Shown here in pieces: positions 5,830-13,863 of a stretch of 13,863 nt of DNA. The DNA lies in NCBI GenBank assembly GCA_902795715.1, contig CADBME010000152.1:1-13863 (forward strand), written 5' to 3'. A program made the translations under genes and the position numbers. The DNA is from an uncultured Lachnospiraceae bacterium. Its GTDB lineage: Bacteria > Bacillota_A > Clostridia > Lachnospirales > Lachnospiraceae. The notes below the pieces were generated by a model that made no database searches, was not told the DNA's origin, and saw nothing but the letters and a program-made list of their open reading frames with translations. The stretch's first letter is position 1, and each line of letters starts with the position of its first letter.

Positions 5830-8800
5830 CTACCTCCTTGCCAGAGGAATAACCACGGTACGTGTATCCTCCTGTCCGTCCATACTGTCCGGAAGCTGAC
5901 CGATTCCGGCTTTGGCCGGTTTGGTCTGATCCATAAAGGGTATGTAATCAAAAGTCAGCATGGGATTCTCACTGACCTTTCCTCCCAGATGGATTCCGGT
6001 GTGATAGGATGTAAAGAAATCATAGATCGGATATCCTGCAGCCATATCTCTCCGCTCCAGGGCCAGTTCACTGAAAAAGTAAATATTGTGGAGGGCACCT
6101 TTTTCCAGAATGTTTTCCAGGAAGGCCTTCATATCCAGTTCAGCCGTGTAAATCATATCCGTAAACCAGTCCATACCGGCCAGGAAGATAAAGTAAGGCT
6201 GTTCTTTTGACATGGCTTCAAAAATCTCATCTTCATCCATATCCATGCCCAGCCACTCCCTCTTCATCTTATTTCTGCGCTGGAATTCCGGCAGCAGATC
6301 TGCAAATGCTTTAAAGACAGACTGCTCGTCATTGGCATAGATTATGGCCTCCTCATCTTTATAGCTCTTATATACTCCTTCCGGTGAATCTAAAAGGATT
6401 ACCCTGCTCTTCTTGTCAAGAGCCGCCTGTATGCAGACCTTCATCAGATTACTCTTTCCGGTTCTGCGGCCGCCCCAGATCATATAGCAATAAGTATGCC
6501 GGAGAGGAATTCCATAAACATTGGCGTTGGACTGATCATAGCCGATGGGCAGATAGTCAGCAGACCGGGACATTTTTTCGTAGTCCTCCAGTTCGGCAAA
6601 GAGACTCCATACCGGCTTCTCAGGAATCTCGGGAATAGGCCGTGCTCTCTTACCTGTCCATGCCCGGCTCATGGTAAGACATTCATTTTCAATCTTTTCC
6701 ATACGCTGGTAGTCATTCTCCGCAGGCAGGGCCAGGGCCGTCTGGTATTCGAGGATTTTCTTTCCCAGGTAGGCAAGGCCTCTTCCCCGGATTCCAGTTT
6801 CCGGCAGGACCTCGATCTGCATATTGTGGAGGAGGTCTCCGTAGGCAAAACGATCGGAAAGGCCAAGGCAGAGTATGGTATTGAGGTTCTCTCCCACCCT
6901 GTTTGAAATATCATTCATCCCGAAGCCCGCTCCGGAAACCACAAGGAAGATACCGTAATTGACTCCTTCCCTGGAAAGGCGGATCATAATCTCCTCGTAG
7001 CGCTCTTCCGTCTTTTCCTTAAATGCAGCGTAATTGTCCACCATGATGACGACAGCCGGGATGGTCACTCCGTGGACCCTGACATACTGGGAATAATTTC
7101 CTCCCCGGAAAAGACCTTTCCTCTCCTCGAGGATGTTCTCCATCATACGGAAGAATTTTCCGATTTTCTCTATATCATTTTCATACATGACACCCCCGTT
7201 GTGGGGTGCCTGAACAAAGGCTTCTGCCATTTTACTGCTGAAGTCCAGGGCATAGATGTTAACCAGATCCGGAGAGTAGGAAGTAATCAGGCCATAATAC
7301 ATGGTCTGGAACAAGGTACTCTTTCCCGTAACGATGTTTCCGCATACTCCGATATGTCCATCTCTTGCAAAATCCACGATCAGGGGAACCTGTCTCTGGT
7401 TTTCCGGATCGTCAAAACGTCCGATCACAACAGGCAGTCCCCATTCCCCCCTGATGGGTTTCCAGTGACCGTCAAATCTACCCGCAAGATACTCCTCAAA
7501 TTCTTCCAGATAAATTTTGTCAGGAAGAACCGGCATCCACAGCTTGAGCGGTTCCCTGTATCGAAGGCTGGCAGCCATCCTGGCCAGATATTCTTTCACG
7601 GCTTCAAGCTGGGTCTTCTCTTCTCTGCCTGAGCTTACCCCTTTTTCCCGCTTTTTCATGGCGGTTTTGACAGGGTTGCCTGTGTATTCCACCTTGCCGT
7701 TGGTCCGGATCAGTCTGGCTACATCATCCACCTTGTCCTTCATATTCTCATCGTAGACTGCCCCGCTGTAGCCTGACTGGAAAAGCTCATAGATCTCATC
7801 ATTACCCACCTGCAGGTAGCAGCGGCCTGCCTGAGTTATGTAAGCCGCATCCGGCTTGTGGAGCATGTCATTGCTGTCCTGACGGTCCTGTACTCTCAGG
7901 CAGAGTCGGAACTTGGAATTACTCCAGATATTGTCATCCACAGTCCCGCTGGGCTTCTGGGTTGCCAGAATCAGGTGGACACCCAGGCTTCGTCCGACCT
8001 GGGCTACGCTGATCAGTTCTTTCATGAATTCAGGTTCTTCCCTCTTTAACTCGGCAAACTCGTCGATGACGATAAACATATGGGGAATGGGATCAGCCGC
8101 ATCTCCGTTTTTGAAAAGTCTGGTATATGCATTGATATTATTTACACCGTTTTCATTAAAAATACGCTGACGTCTACGATTTTCACTCTTGATGGAAATC
8201 ATGGCTCTCTTAACCTGGTTGCCGCTTAAGTTAGATATCTGTCCGATCATATGGGGCAGACCGTCAAAAAGATTGGCCATGCCGCCACCCTTGTAATCAA
8301 TCAGGAAGAAACCTATATCATCCGGACTGTAATTCACGGCCAGCGATAGTATGTAGGTCTGCAAGGTCTCACTTTTTCCGGAACCGGTCGTGCCGGCTAC
8401 CAGGCCGTGGGGGCCGTGGTATTTCTCATGGACATCCAGATAGCAGGGAGCTCCTCCGGCTTTCTGACCAATCTGACCCCGAATGTTGTCATAGACCCTG
8501 TTTTTGGCCCATAGTTCAGCCACCGGAAGATCCTCCGGTTTGTTGACCCCGAACATGTCAAAGAAGGTCAGATTTGCGGGAATCTCTCCGCCCTCTTCCA
8601 GCTCAATAACCCGAAGCCCGGACAGCCTCCTGGCAAAGGCATCCAGGTCTTCCTCGGCCAGATTGTCAAACTTCACAGCCTGTCTCTGGTCCACACGGTC
8701 CGTAATACTGTACATGCCCTGGAAATCCCCGTCATTCTGCAGGACATATTCGCAGCTGTTGGGCAGTTCCTCATATCGGTCTACGAGGAGGATGGTGGTA

Positions 8801-10548
8801 AGGCCCCAGACAGGATTGGTTCCCAGGGCATATTTTGCGAAAATCTCTCCCTCCATCAGAGAGGGATCGGATAGAATTACGATATAATAAGGTTTGGGAA
8901 TCTTTTCTCCCTGATGATCGGCCGCTGCTTCTTCCCTTTCCCGAAAGGTTCTGGTCAGTTCATAGAAGACATCCGGCGCATCCCTCGAGTCCAAAGCTGC
9001 AAAACGGGTCTTTCGGTCTTCAGACCAGCTGTGGGGAAGCCATCGGACAAAGGAAAGGGCTGCTTTGGCCTCTTCCTGGTCTTCCCTGCAGATTACGGCA
9101 ATTTTGACATCCGTATAGCAGGTGTTGGCCGCCAGCTGGGCGCAAATCACCTGTGCCACATGGTAAGCCCCTTTCCTTCCCTCTCCTCCCACAATACCGA
9201 TCAGAGGATGATCGGCAAAGTCCAGAGTAACAGGCACCTGATAGAGAGTCTGATAATTTTCTTTGATAAAGACCGGCTTTTTGGCCAGCTCATCTTCATA
9301 GATTCGAAAACGCTGTTTAGGAATGTTGATATCGATCTGGAAGGGAATATCCCCGATACCTACACGGTGGACCAGCAAATCATCATGACTCCGGTTCCTG
9401 TTCCAGAGATTTCCCGTCTTCCCGTCATAGGTCAGACATTCCTGAGCCTGGGGATATCTTTTTTTCAGCATAACTTCCGTATCCGAGTATTCCTGACGGA
9501 TATGGTCAGTTTTTTCCACCAGATATCTGCTGTAAGCGTCAAATCGTTCCTTCTCTTTCCTGGCCAGATCCTTCTTTTTCTGCCGGATGTTGACCAGGGA
9601 CCAGATGACTCCCACCAGGGCTGAGGAAAGAGCCATGACCAGTCCGGAATACATGTACAAAGAAGACGCCCCTCCTTCGGCCGAAGAGGCGTAAACCATC
9701 ATCAGACATCCCAGCAGCATAGGAAGAGCCATGGTAAGGGAAGGTCCAACCGCCATGAGCAGAGACTCTTCCTGGTCCCTGGGAAGTTCCGGCGGTTCCT
9801 CGATCTCGACCGGTTCTTCATGAAGCATTTCGTAATTTCTGGGATAACGGTGATAAATGGCTTTTCCGGGAGAGTGCAGTCTCCCGGAAATAGCCGATGC
9901 GTTAATCCATTTATCTCCGGTATAGGCTTCCATGGTATCCCGGCGCACCTTCACCATACTGTCCCTGACATCTACTGCCAGAATCTGGCCAAGAAACACC
10001 ATGTGCAGCCCCATAATGTTGATATAATCTCCAAATCGCAGGTCAGCCTGGTCTTTAATACTTTCCGAGTTCACGTAAGTGCCGTTTCGGCTGTGATTGA
10101 TGATACAAAAGCCTTTTCCCTGCCTCCGGATTACAGCATGGTCTTTGGAAACCAGGTTCAGATAGCTGTAGGAAATATCATTGTCTGCCCCCTTACCGAT
10201 CCGGATTTCAGGCAGGTGGGAGATGTCATATTTCCTGTAAGCATGAAAAAGAGATTCCTGGCTGCGGACAATCATGTAAATGATGTCCTGATGCCGGTTG
10301 AGTATCTGGAAGACATCCCCGTCCTTCAGACTGCTGCCGTCATAGGTCCTGTCTTCTTTCATAAGACGATAGGAGGGGTCCATCTTAAAACTCCAGACAT
10401 AATCCAGAATCTCCATCTTCAGGCAGATATCCTCCCGAATATGGAAGACATCCCTTGTCAGTCGGATGGCATGGTCTGCATTGTTCACAGAGGGCAAAAT
10501 AAACTCCCTGAATACCGATTTGGAATAAATAGAGATAATCATGCTCAT
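5830..10548 (-). CDS. essC: EssC, FtsK/SpoIIIE-type ATPase of the type VII secretion system
   Basis: 1572 residues, close to known EssC proteins. Parts in order: an FHA1-like N-terminal fold (1-95); an FHA domain (about 112-190; I-R-I-G-K, V-S-K-D-H, S-R-N-G-T-Y-V-N); two membrane helices (about 263-285 and 296-320); a degenerate ATPase-like region (about 436-660) without a P-loop; then three ATPase modules. D1 has Walker A GTTGSGKS (719-726) and Walker B F-I-V-I-D-E (D829, E830). D2 has GNIVTGKS (1070-1077) but V-D-N (N1172) in place of D-E. D3 has GGRRTGKS (1359-1366) and no acidic pair in F-I-F-L-A-G. EssC is the membrane motor that binds WXG100 substrates and drives export. ATG has GGAGG about 11 nt upstream and lies 2 nt after the 63-residue gene; a second ATG sits two codons in. 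Very sure of identity. Confidence 0.98.
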   Translation of the reverse strand: MSMIISIYSKSVFREFILPSVNNADHAIRLTRDVFHIREDICLKMEILDYVWSFKMDPSYRLMKEDRTYDGSSLKDGDVFQILNRHQDIIYMIVRSQESLFHAYRKYDISHLPEIRIGKGADNDISYSYLNLVSKDHAVIRRQGKGFCIINHSRNGTYVNSESIKDQADLRFGDYINIMGLHMVFLGQILAVDVRDSMVKVRRDTMEAYTGDKWINASAISGRLHSPGKAIYHRYPRNYEMLHEEPVEIEEPPELPRDQEESLLMAVGPSLTMALPMLLGCLMMVYASSAEGGASSLYMYSGLVMALSSALVGVIWSLVNIRQKKKDLARKEKERFDAYSRYLVEKTDHIRQEYSDTEVMLKKRYPQAQECLTYDGKTGNLWNRNRSHDDLLVHRVGIGDIPFQIDINIPKQRFRIYEDELAKKPVFIKENYQTLYQVPVTLDFADHPLIGIVGGEGRKGAYHVAQVICAQLAANTCYTDVKIAVICREDQEEAKAALSFVRWLPHSWSEDRKTRFAALDSRDAPDVFYELTRTFREREEAAADHQGEKIPKPYYIVILSDPSLMEGEIFAKYALGTNPVWGLTTILLVDRYEELPNSCEYVLQNDGDFQGMYSITDRVDQRQAVKFDNLAEEDLDAFARRLSGLRVIELEEGGEIPANLTFFDMFGVNKPEDLPVAELWAKNRVYDNIRGQIGQKAGGAPCYLDVHEKYHGPHGLVAGTTGSGKSETLQTYILSLAVNYSPDDIGFFLIDYKGGGMANLFDGLPHMIGQISNLSGNQVKRAMISIKSENRRRQRIFNENGVNNINAYTRLFKNGDAADPIPHMFIVIDEFAELKREEPEFMKELISVAQVGRSLGVHLILATQKPSGTVDDNIWSNSKFRLCLRVQDRQDSNDMLHKPDAAYITQAGRCYLQVGNDEIYELFQSGYSGAVYDENMKDKVDDVARLIRTNGKVEYTGNPVKTAMKKREKGVSSGREEKTQLEAVKEYLARMAASLRYREPLKLWMPVLPDKIYLEEFEEYLAGRFDGHWKPIRGEWGLPVVIGRFDDPENQRQVPLIVDFARDGHIGVCGNIVTGKSTLFQTMYYGLITSYSPDLVNIYALDFSSKMAEAFVQAPHNGGVMYENDIEKIGKFFRMMENILEERKGLFRGGNYSQYVRVHGVTIPAVVIMVDNYAAFKEKTEERYEEIMIRLSREGVNYGIFLVVSGAGFGMNDISNRVGENLNTILCLGLSDRFAYGDLLHNMQIEVLPETGIRGRGLAYLGKKILEYQTALALPAENDYQRMEKIENECLTMSRAWTGKRARPIPEIPEKPVWSLFAELEDYEKMSRSADYLPIGYDQSNANVYGIPLRHTYCYMIWGGRRTGKSNLMKVCIQAALDKKSRVILLDSPEGVYKSYKDEEAIIYANDEQSVFKAFADLLPEFQRRNKMKREWLGMDMDEDEIFEAMSKEQPYFIFLAGMDWFTDMIYTAELDMKAFLENILEKGALHNIYFFSELALERRDMAAGYPIYDFFTSYHTGIHLGGKVSENPMLTFDYIPFMDQTKPAKAGIGQLPDSMDGQEDTRTVVIPLARR
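5833..5839 (-). promoter_or_regulatory. Ribosome binding site formed by the last codons of essC
   Basis: AAGGAGG, 6 nt before the GTG start of the LytTR regulator, is made from the codons for the final Ala-Arg-Arg of EssC and ends just before its TAG. It fixes the GTG start and ties regulator synthesis to motor translation. Confidence 0.8.
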
Positions 10549-10550
10549 AG

Positions 10551-10742
10551 TCAGCCCTGCCTCCGTCTGTCATTGTAGAGCTGGCGTTCAAGAGATCTCT
10601 CCCTGCTTTTTTTCAGCCTTTCCTGTTCCTGTTCTTTTATCTCCTTCTTTTTAGAAGACAATTTCCGGATCAGAATGATAAGCAGCAGAATCGCCACAAG
10701 CTCATATATAATGATGGCTGTGTCAGAATAGAACATTGCCAT
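10551..10742 (-). CDS. Small single-pass membrane protein upstream of EssC
   Basis: 63 residues: a short N terminus, one hydrophobic helix (about 9-27, rich in Ile/Leu), then a highly charged Lys/Arg/Glu tail (about 28-63) that is probably helical or coiled coil and, by the positive-inside rule, cytosolic. AGGAG lies 7 nt before the ATG. The gene starts 37 nt after the lipoprotein stop and ends 2 nt before the EssC ATG, so expression with EssC is very likely. A role as a small EssC-associated membrane subunit, in the manner of EssA, is conceivable, but its length is well below that of known EssA proteins and no motif supports it. Confidence 0.85.
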   Translation of the reverse strand: MAMFYSDTAIIIYELVAILLLIILIRKLSSKKKEIKEQEQERLKKSRERSLERQLYNDRRRQG

Positions 10743-10779
10743 AAATCTTCTCCTTAAAACCCCGGTAGGAAGCCTTAGC

Positions 10780-12063
10780 TTATTTCATGCTTCCACCTGC
10801 ATCGGGCGCCAGGCCGGCCAGGTCGCTGTTCCCGCCCATGTCACTAAACTCACTGGCTCTGTAATGTTTGCTTTCACTGATCAGACAAAGCTTATACTTG
10901 CCGTCGCCGGTCACATAATAATCTGCTTCATCGGGTACATAATCCCTGATCTGTGTGGTGGAAAGGCCGAAAAGATAGTGTTTCAGCTTTTCAGAATATT
11001 CCTGATCCGACAGAGCTTCCTGGTAGTAATCATAGCCTTCCGTATCCGGAGAAAGACTTGCTTTTAGCTCACTCATGTTGTCATCCCAGGTGGAATCTAT
11101 CTCATACCACTTCCCATTCAGTTTGACCACATTCCATGCATGTCCACCCATGGAGCTGGTATTGGCTCCTGCCTTGCCGGGAATCACTACGGCTTCTATG
11201 CCGAACTGGGTCAGAAGATATTGGAAAGCCAGAGAGTATCCGTCACAGACCGCCGTGTTCCTGTCGCCTCGGGAATTCTCCACCAGAGCACCGTAAGCCG
11301 TGTGGGCCAGGTCACTGTAAGCAGCCGGATCGCCACCCATCTCCAGTACTTTTTTATCATAGCTAACCATTTCACAGAGTTTATCATGAATTTGCCTGGT
11401 TTTTTCTTCATCCGAAGCATTGGTATCGATCTGAGCCATAAAATCATCCGCCGCCTGGTTGAAAGCTTTCATATCCTGCTCAAAACCGGTGTAGGGCTGA
11501 GGAATAGAAAAGTAGAAGGTCTGATTATCCTCTGACCCGCACTTAATACTGGCCTTACTGTAATTGTAAAGCCAGAACAGCTCGGGATGATCAAAACACA
11601 AAGCCTGATAGGCCAAAAAATAGTCGGTTTGAAACTCTTCTTTACTAAGGGGCTGAGAAAGAGTTATATTAATGTAATAATCAGCAGAAACCGGATCCTC
11701 CGCTACCATATACATGGCCTCGTAAAAATCTTTCACCGGTGAGGTCAGCGCCTCATAATAGTAAAAATGCTCCGCATTGTTTATAAGAAGCCCCTCCGAA
11801 ACAGAAGGAGTGTAAGCCCGGATCGCCCTGTCAACCCTTTCCACATCCTCCTGTGTATACTTTTCCATATCGTTGATCTTGTTGATTTTCCCCATATCAC
11901 CCGTAGGCAAAGACTGATTCAGCTGCAGAACCTGGTCTGACCCGCCTGTTTTCTCCCCTGCAGACCGGTTCTTTTTTCCGGAAGTTCCACAGCCTGTCAT
12001 AAGACCGATCAGGAGAAGTAGAGCCAGACCGAAGCTTGTCAGCTTCTCTAAAGTCTTTTTCAT
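10780..12063 (-). CDS. Lipoprotein with transglutaminase-like domain
   Basis: 427 residues. A lipoprotein signal (basic M-K-K, hydrophobic h-region, lipobox M-T-G-C with C25) places it on the outer face of the membrane. The transglutaminase-like core (about 215-330) holds the triad C273 (T-A-V-C-D-G-Y-S), H308 (G-G-H-A-W-N) and D323 (Y-E-I-D-S-T-W), all intact. Domains of this kind act as cysteine proteases or amide-forming/cleaving enzymes on proteins or cell wall; the substrate here is unknown. The C-terminal part is acidic and Gly/Ser-rich at the end. AGGAGG lies 8 nt before the ATG; the kinase stop is 15 nt upstream. Position just before the EssC genes suggests a role in wall passage or modification of secreted proteins, which is inference. 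Confidence 0.92.
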   Translation of the reverse strand: MKKTLEKLTSFGLALLLLIGLMTGCGTSGKKNRSAGEKTGGSDQVLQLNQSLPTGDMGKINKINDMEKYTQEDVERVDRAIRAYTPSVSEGLLINNAEHFYYYEALTSPVKDFYEAMYMVAEDPVSADYYINITLSQPLSKEEFQTDYFLAYQALCFDHPELFWLYNYSKASIKCGSEDNQTFYFSIPQPYTGFEQDMKAFNQAADDFMAQIDTNASDEEKTRQIHDKLCEMVSYDKKVLEMGGDPAAYSDLAHTAYGALVENSRGDRNTAVCDGYSLAFQYLLTQFGIEAVVIPGKAGANTSSMGGHAWNVVKLNGKWYEIDSTWDDNMSELKASLSPDTEGYDYYQEALSDQEYSEKLKHYLFGLSTTQIRDYVPDEADYYVTGDGKYKLCLISESKHYRASEFSDMGGNSDLAGLAPDAGGSMK

Positions 12064-12078
12064 TATAACTTCCTCCTT

Positions 12079-13863
12079 TTAATGATTCACACGGCTTTCC
12101 TCTTTTTCACAAATTCTGCAGGGAAGGCTTACCATGATTTCCGTACCTTCACCTTTGGCACTATCGATCTGAATAGTCCCGCCCATCAGATCGACAAGGT
12201 TTCCGGTGATGGCCATCCCCAGACCTGCTCCCTGTATTCCGTGTACTTTCGTATCTTCTACTCTGGTAAAAGGTTCCAGGATGACTTCCTGGATCTGTTC
12301 TCCCATTCTTATACCGTCATCTTTGACCTGGTATTCATATCGGGCATATCCTCCCACAGATGAGCTTCTCTCAACAATCTGCAGCCGTATCTTTCCCCCA
12401 TCCGGAGAAAACTTCACCGAGTTGGAAAGGATATTCAGAAGGATCTGTTTGAGTCGATCTCCGTCTGTAATGATGTCCTCATGAGAAATATAGCGGGTAT
12501 CCACAGAGTACTCCAGCTGCTTTGCTTCCACATCGGCTTTTATGGTCTCCTCAATAACACCAAGCACATCCGGAAGGTGAATCTGCTCTTCTCTCACGAC
12601 AATTTTCCCGCTCTCAACACGGCTCATCTCAAGCAGATCATTAATCATGGTCAGCACATGACTGCCTGATATGCAGATTTTATCCAGATTGTCCTTGAGA
12701 AGCTCTTTATCGTCCAGATGAGAAGATGACATGGCTGCAAATCCCATAATGGCATTTACCGGAGTCCTCAGGTCATGGGACATATTGTTGAGGAAAGTGG
12801 TTTTGGCTTTATTGGCCTGTTCTGCCGCATTCAGAGCCATAGTCAGTTCCGCCTTCTGTCTCCTCGCTTTTGCGGATGTCGCTGCAAATTGATAAATGCA
12901 GATCAGGGCTCCCGCAAGAACCAATATACTAATCAGACCAATATGGTCACGGATTACATCCAGGAAAGTATAGGTGTAGAGATCATCCGTATAACGGTAG
13001 GCCAGATTCAGAGCATAGTCATCGCCCAGCAAACTGACCCCCCGGTTTATAAGCTTTAAGAGTCCTTCATTTCCAATAGGAACAGCAAAGCAGCGCACGT
13101 CATCATTTTTCAGAGGTCTCATCACCAGCTCCCTCCACCGGCCGTTCCTCATAAGATCGCTGGCCCGGGCCGTGGTCAGGACCGTACAATTTGCCTTGCC
13201 TGAACGTACGGCTCTGAGACAATCCTCAATCGTGGAATAATAGATGATCCTGGCATCCGGAAACCAGGTTTTAATATAATAATCCTGCAGGCGATTGTTT
13301 TTGTTGACGGCAAATTCCGTCACCATATCTTCATGGTATTCCCTTTTGCAAACCAGCTCAACCGCAGAATACAGGAGAGATCTTGAATTGTAGATACCGC
13401 TTTCTTCCGAGTAATATAATCCGCCACCTACCGGGAAAGCCATATCCACCTCTCCCTCTCTGACAGCGGAAATCATATCGTCATAGCTTTCATAGCCTTT
13501 GTAACGAAGGTCCAGGCGGGAAAGTCCCAGCTTGTCTTTGATGGCTGGCATAATGTCCTTGACCAAACCTGTAGCCTCTCCATTCTTCTTTGTATCGCTG
13601 CAGGGAAGATAATGGTCCAGATACCCGACCGTCAGAGAATTGTGATTTGCGATCCATTCTTTTTCATCCGGAGAAAAAGTCAGTCCTGACATACTGACCG
13701 AAAAATACCTGGAATGAAGCAGGGATACAAAATCCGGCTCATTGGTCTGCATCTCCGCCTGGGCATTGTCAAGCTCATCCAGGAGGTCTTTGCGCCGGAT
13801 ATTGACACACAGATAGTACTCCGATGTCCCTATGGATGAAATAATCTCCGCATTATTCCGCCC
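12079..13863 (-). CDS. Histidine kinase with solute-binding-type sensor domain (5' end outside window)
   Basis: 594 residues are visible; the frame stays open to the window edge, so the ATG at 13752 is internal. The first part (Y-Y-L-C-V-N-I-R-R-K-D-L-L) looks like the end of one solute-binding fold, followed by a second bacterial family 3 type solute-binding domain (about 73-298). A membrane helix follows (about 307-327), then HisKA with the phosphate-accepting His in M-S-H-D-L-R-T-P (H363), the N-box N-I-L-S-N-S-V-K-F, the F-box L-E-P-F-T-R and the G2 box G-A-G-L-G-M. The G1 box reads D-D-G-I-R-M, with Arg for the second Gly. There is no receiver domain at the end. It probably senses a small ligand outside. 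Stop codon lies 15 nt before the lipoprotein start, so the two are likely co-transcribed. Confidence 0.93.
   Translation of the reverse strand, partial: GRNNAEIISSIGTSEYYLCVNIRRKDLLDELDNAQAEMQTNEPDFVSLLHSRYFSVSMSGLTFSPDEKEWIANHNSLTVGYLDHYLPCSDTKKNGEATGLVKDIMPAIKDKLGLSRLDLRYKGYESYDDMISAVREGEVDMAFPVGGGLYYSEESGIYNSRSLLYSAVELVCKREYHEDMVTEFAVNKNNRLQDYYIKTWFPDARIIYYSTIEDCLRAVRSGKANCTVLTTARASDLMRNGRWRELVMRPLKNDDVRCFAVPIGNEGLLKLINRGVSLLGDDYALNLAYRYTDDLYTYTFLDVIRDHIGLISILVLAGALICIYQFAATSAKARRQKAELTMALNAAEQANKAKTTFLNNMSHDLRTPVNAIMGFAAMSSSHLDDKELLKDNLDKICISGSHVLTMINDLLEMSRVESGKIVVREEQIHLPDVLGVIEETIKADVEAKQLEYSVDTRYISHEDIITDGDRLKQILLNILSNSVKFSPDGGKIRLQIVERSSSVGGYARYEYQVKDDGIRMGEQIQEVILEPFTRVEDTKVHGIQGAGLGMAITGNLVDLMGGTIQIDSAKGEGTEIMVSLPCRICEKEESRVNH

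Noticed and set aside
8914..9624. 236-residue plus-strand frame opposite essC
   Set aside because: Fully inside a gene of certain identity on the other strand, with no supporting start signal or domain.
9820..10578. 252-residue plus-strand frame opposite the start of essC
   Set aside because: It is antisense to the FHA part of EssC, has no ribosome site I can see, and its composition is that of a complementary-strand shadow.
13641..13752. ATG at 13752 as the true start of the kinase
   Set aside because: The frame continues upstream to the window edge with residues typical of a preceding solute-binding domain, and no ribosome site stands before this ATG.

Overview
The window carries a type VII secretion (T7SSb/Ess) locus of a Gram-positive bacterium of the Bacillota. 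All fourteen genes I accept lie on the minus strand, so the locus reads from right to left. Strong AGGAGG-type ribosome sites, an FtsK/SpoIIIE-type EssC ATPase, a YukD/EsaB ubiquitin-like protein, WXG100 proteins, a LytTR regulator and a sensor kinase with solute-binding domains all fit Clostridia. A Lachnospiraceae-like host is my inference from this style of gene content; no marker gene proves it.

Layout in transcription order. At the right edge is a histidine kinase with an extracytoplasmic solute-binding domain; its 5' end is outside the window. It is followed by a lipoprotein with a transglutaminase-like Cys-His-Asp triad, a 63-residue single-pass membrane protein, and the 1572-residue EssC motor (5830-10548). 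Next come a LytTR response regulator, a 181-residue soluble protein that may be an EsaE/EspG-type chaperone, and YukD/EsaB. From the kinase to YukD the genes overlap or lie at most 37 nt apart and look like one transcription unit. A 93-111 nt gap after YukD holds two 15-bp direct repeats with an exact 21-bp period that closely match LytTR-type operators. Downstream is a tandem set of six small helical proteins: four with a clear W-x-G, one with W-K-S, and one with no such motif but with the C-terminal Y-x-x-x-E signature. After 288 bp with a GC-rich hairpin region comes a gene cut by the left edge. It encodes a membrane protein with an outer trypsin/HtrA-like domain, a coiled coil, a transmembrane helix and an inner FHA domain.

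The most interesting point is this last protein. Aligned by eye to HtrA-type proteases, all three catalytic positions appear replaced (Lys, Asn, Thr for His, Asp, Ser). It may therefore be a pseudoprotease receptor or scaffold that links an outside ligand to a phosphothreonine-reading FHA domain inside. Together the genes suggest a regulated secretion machine: EssC powers export, the WXG100 proteins are substrates or partners, YukD and the possible chaperone assist, and the LytTR regulator may switch on the WXG100 array through the repeats. The kinase, transglutaminase lipoprotein and FHA pseudoprotease would be envelope-side or signalling accessories. EsaA, EssB and a standard EssA are not recognisable in the window and may lie beyond its edges. 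No RNA genes, insertion sequences or CRISPR arrays were seen.
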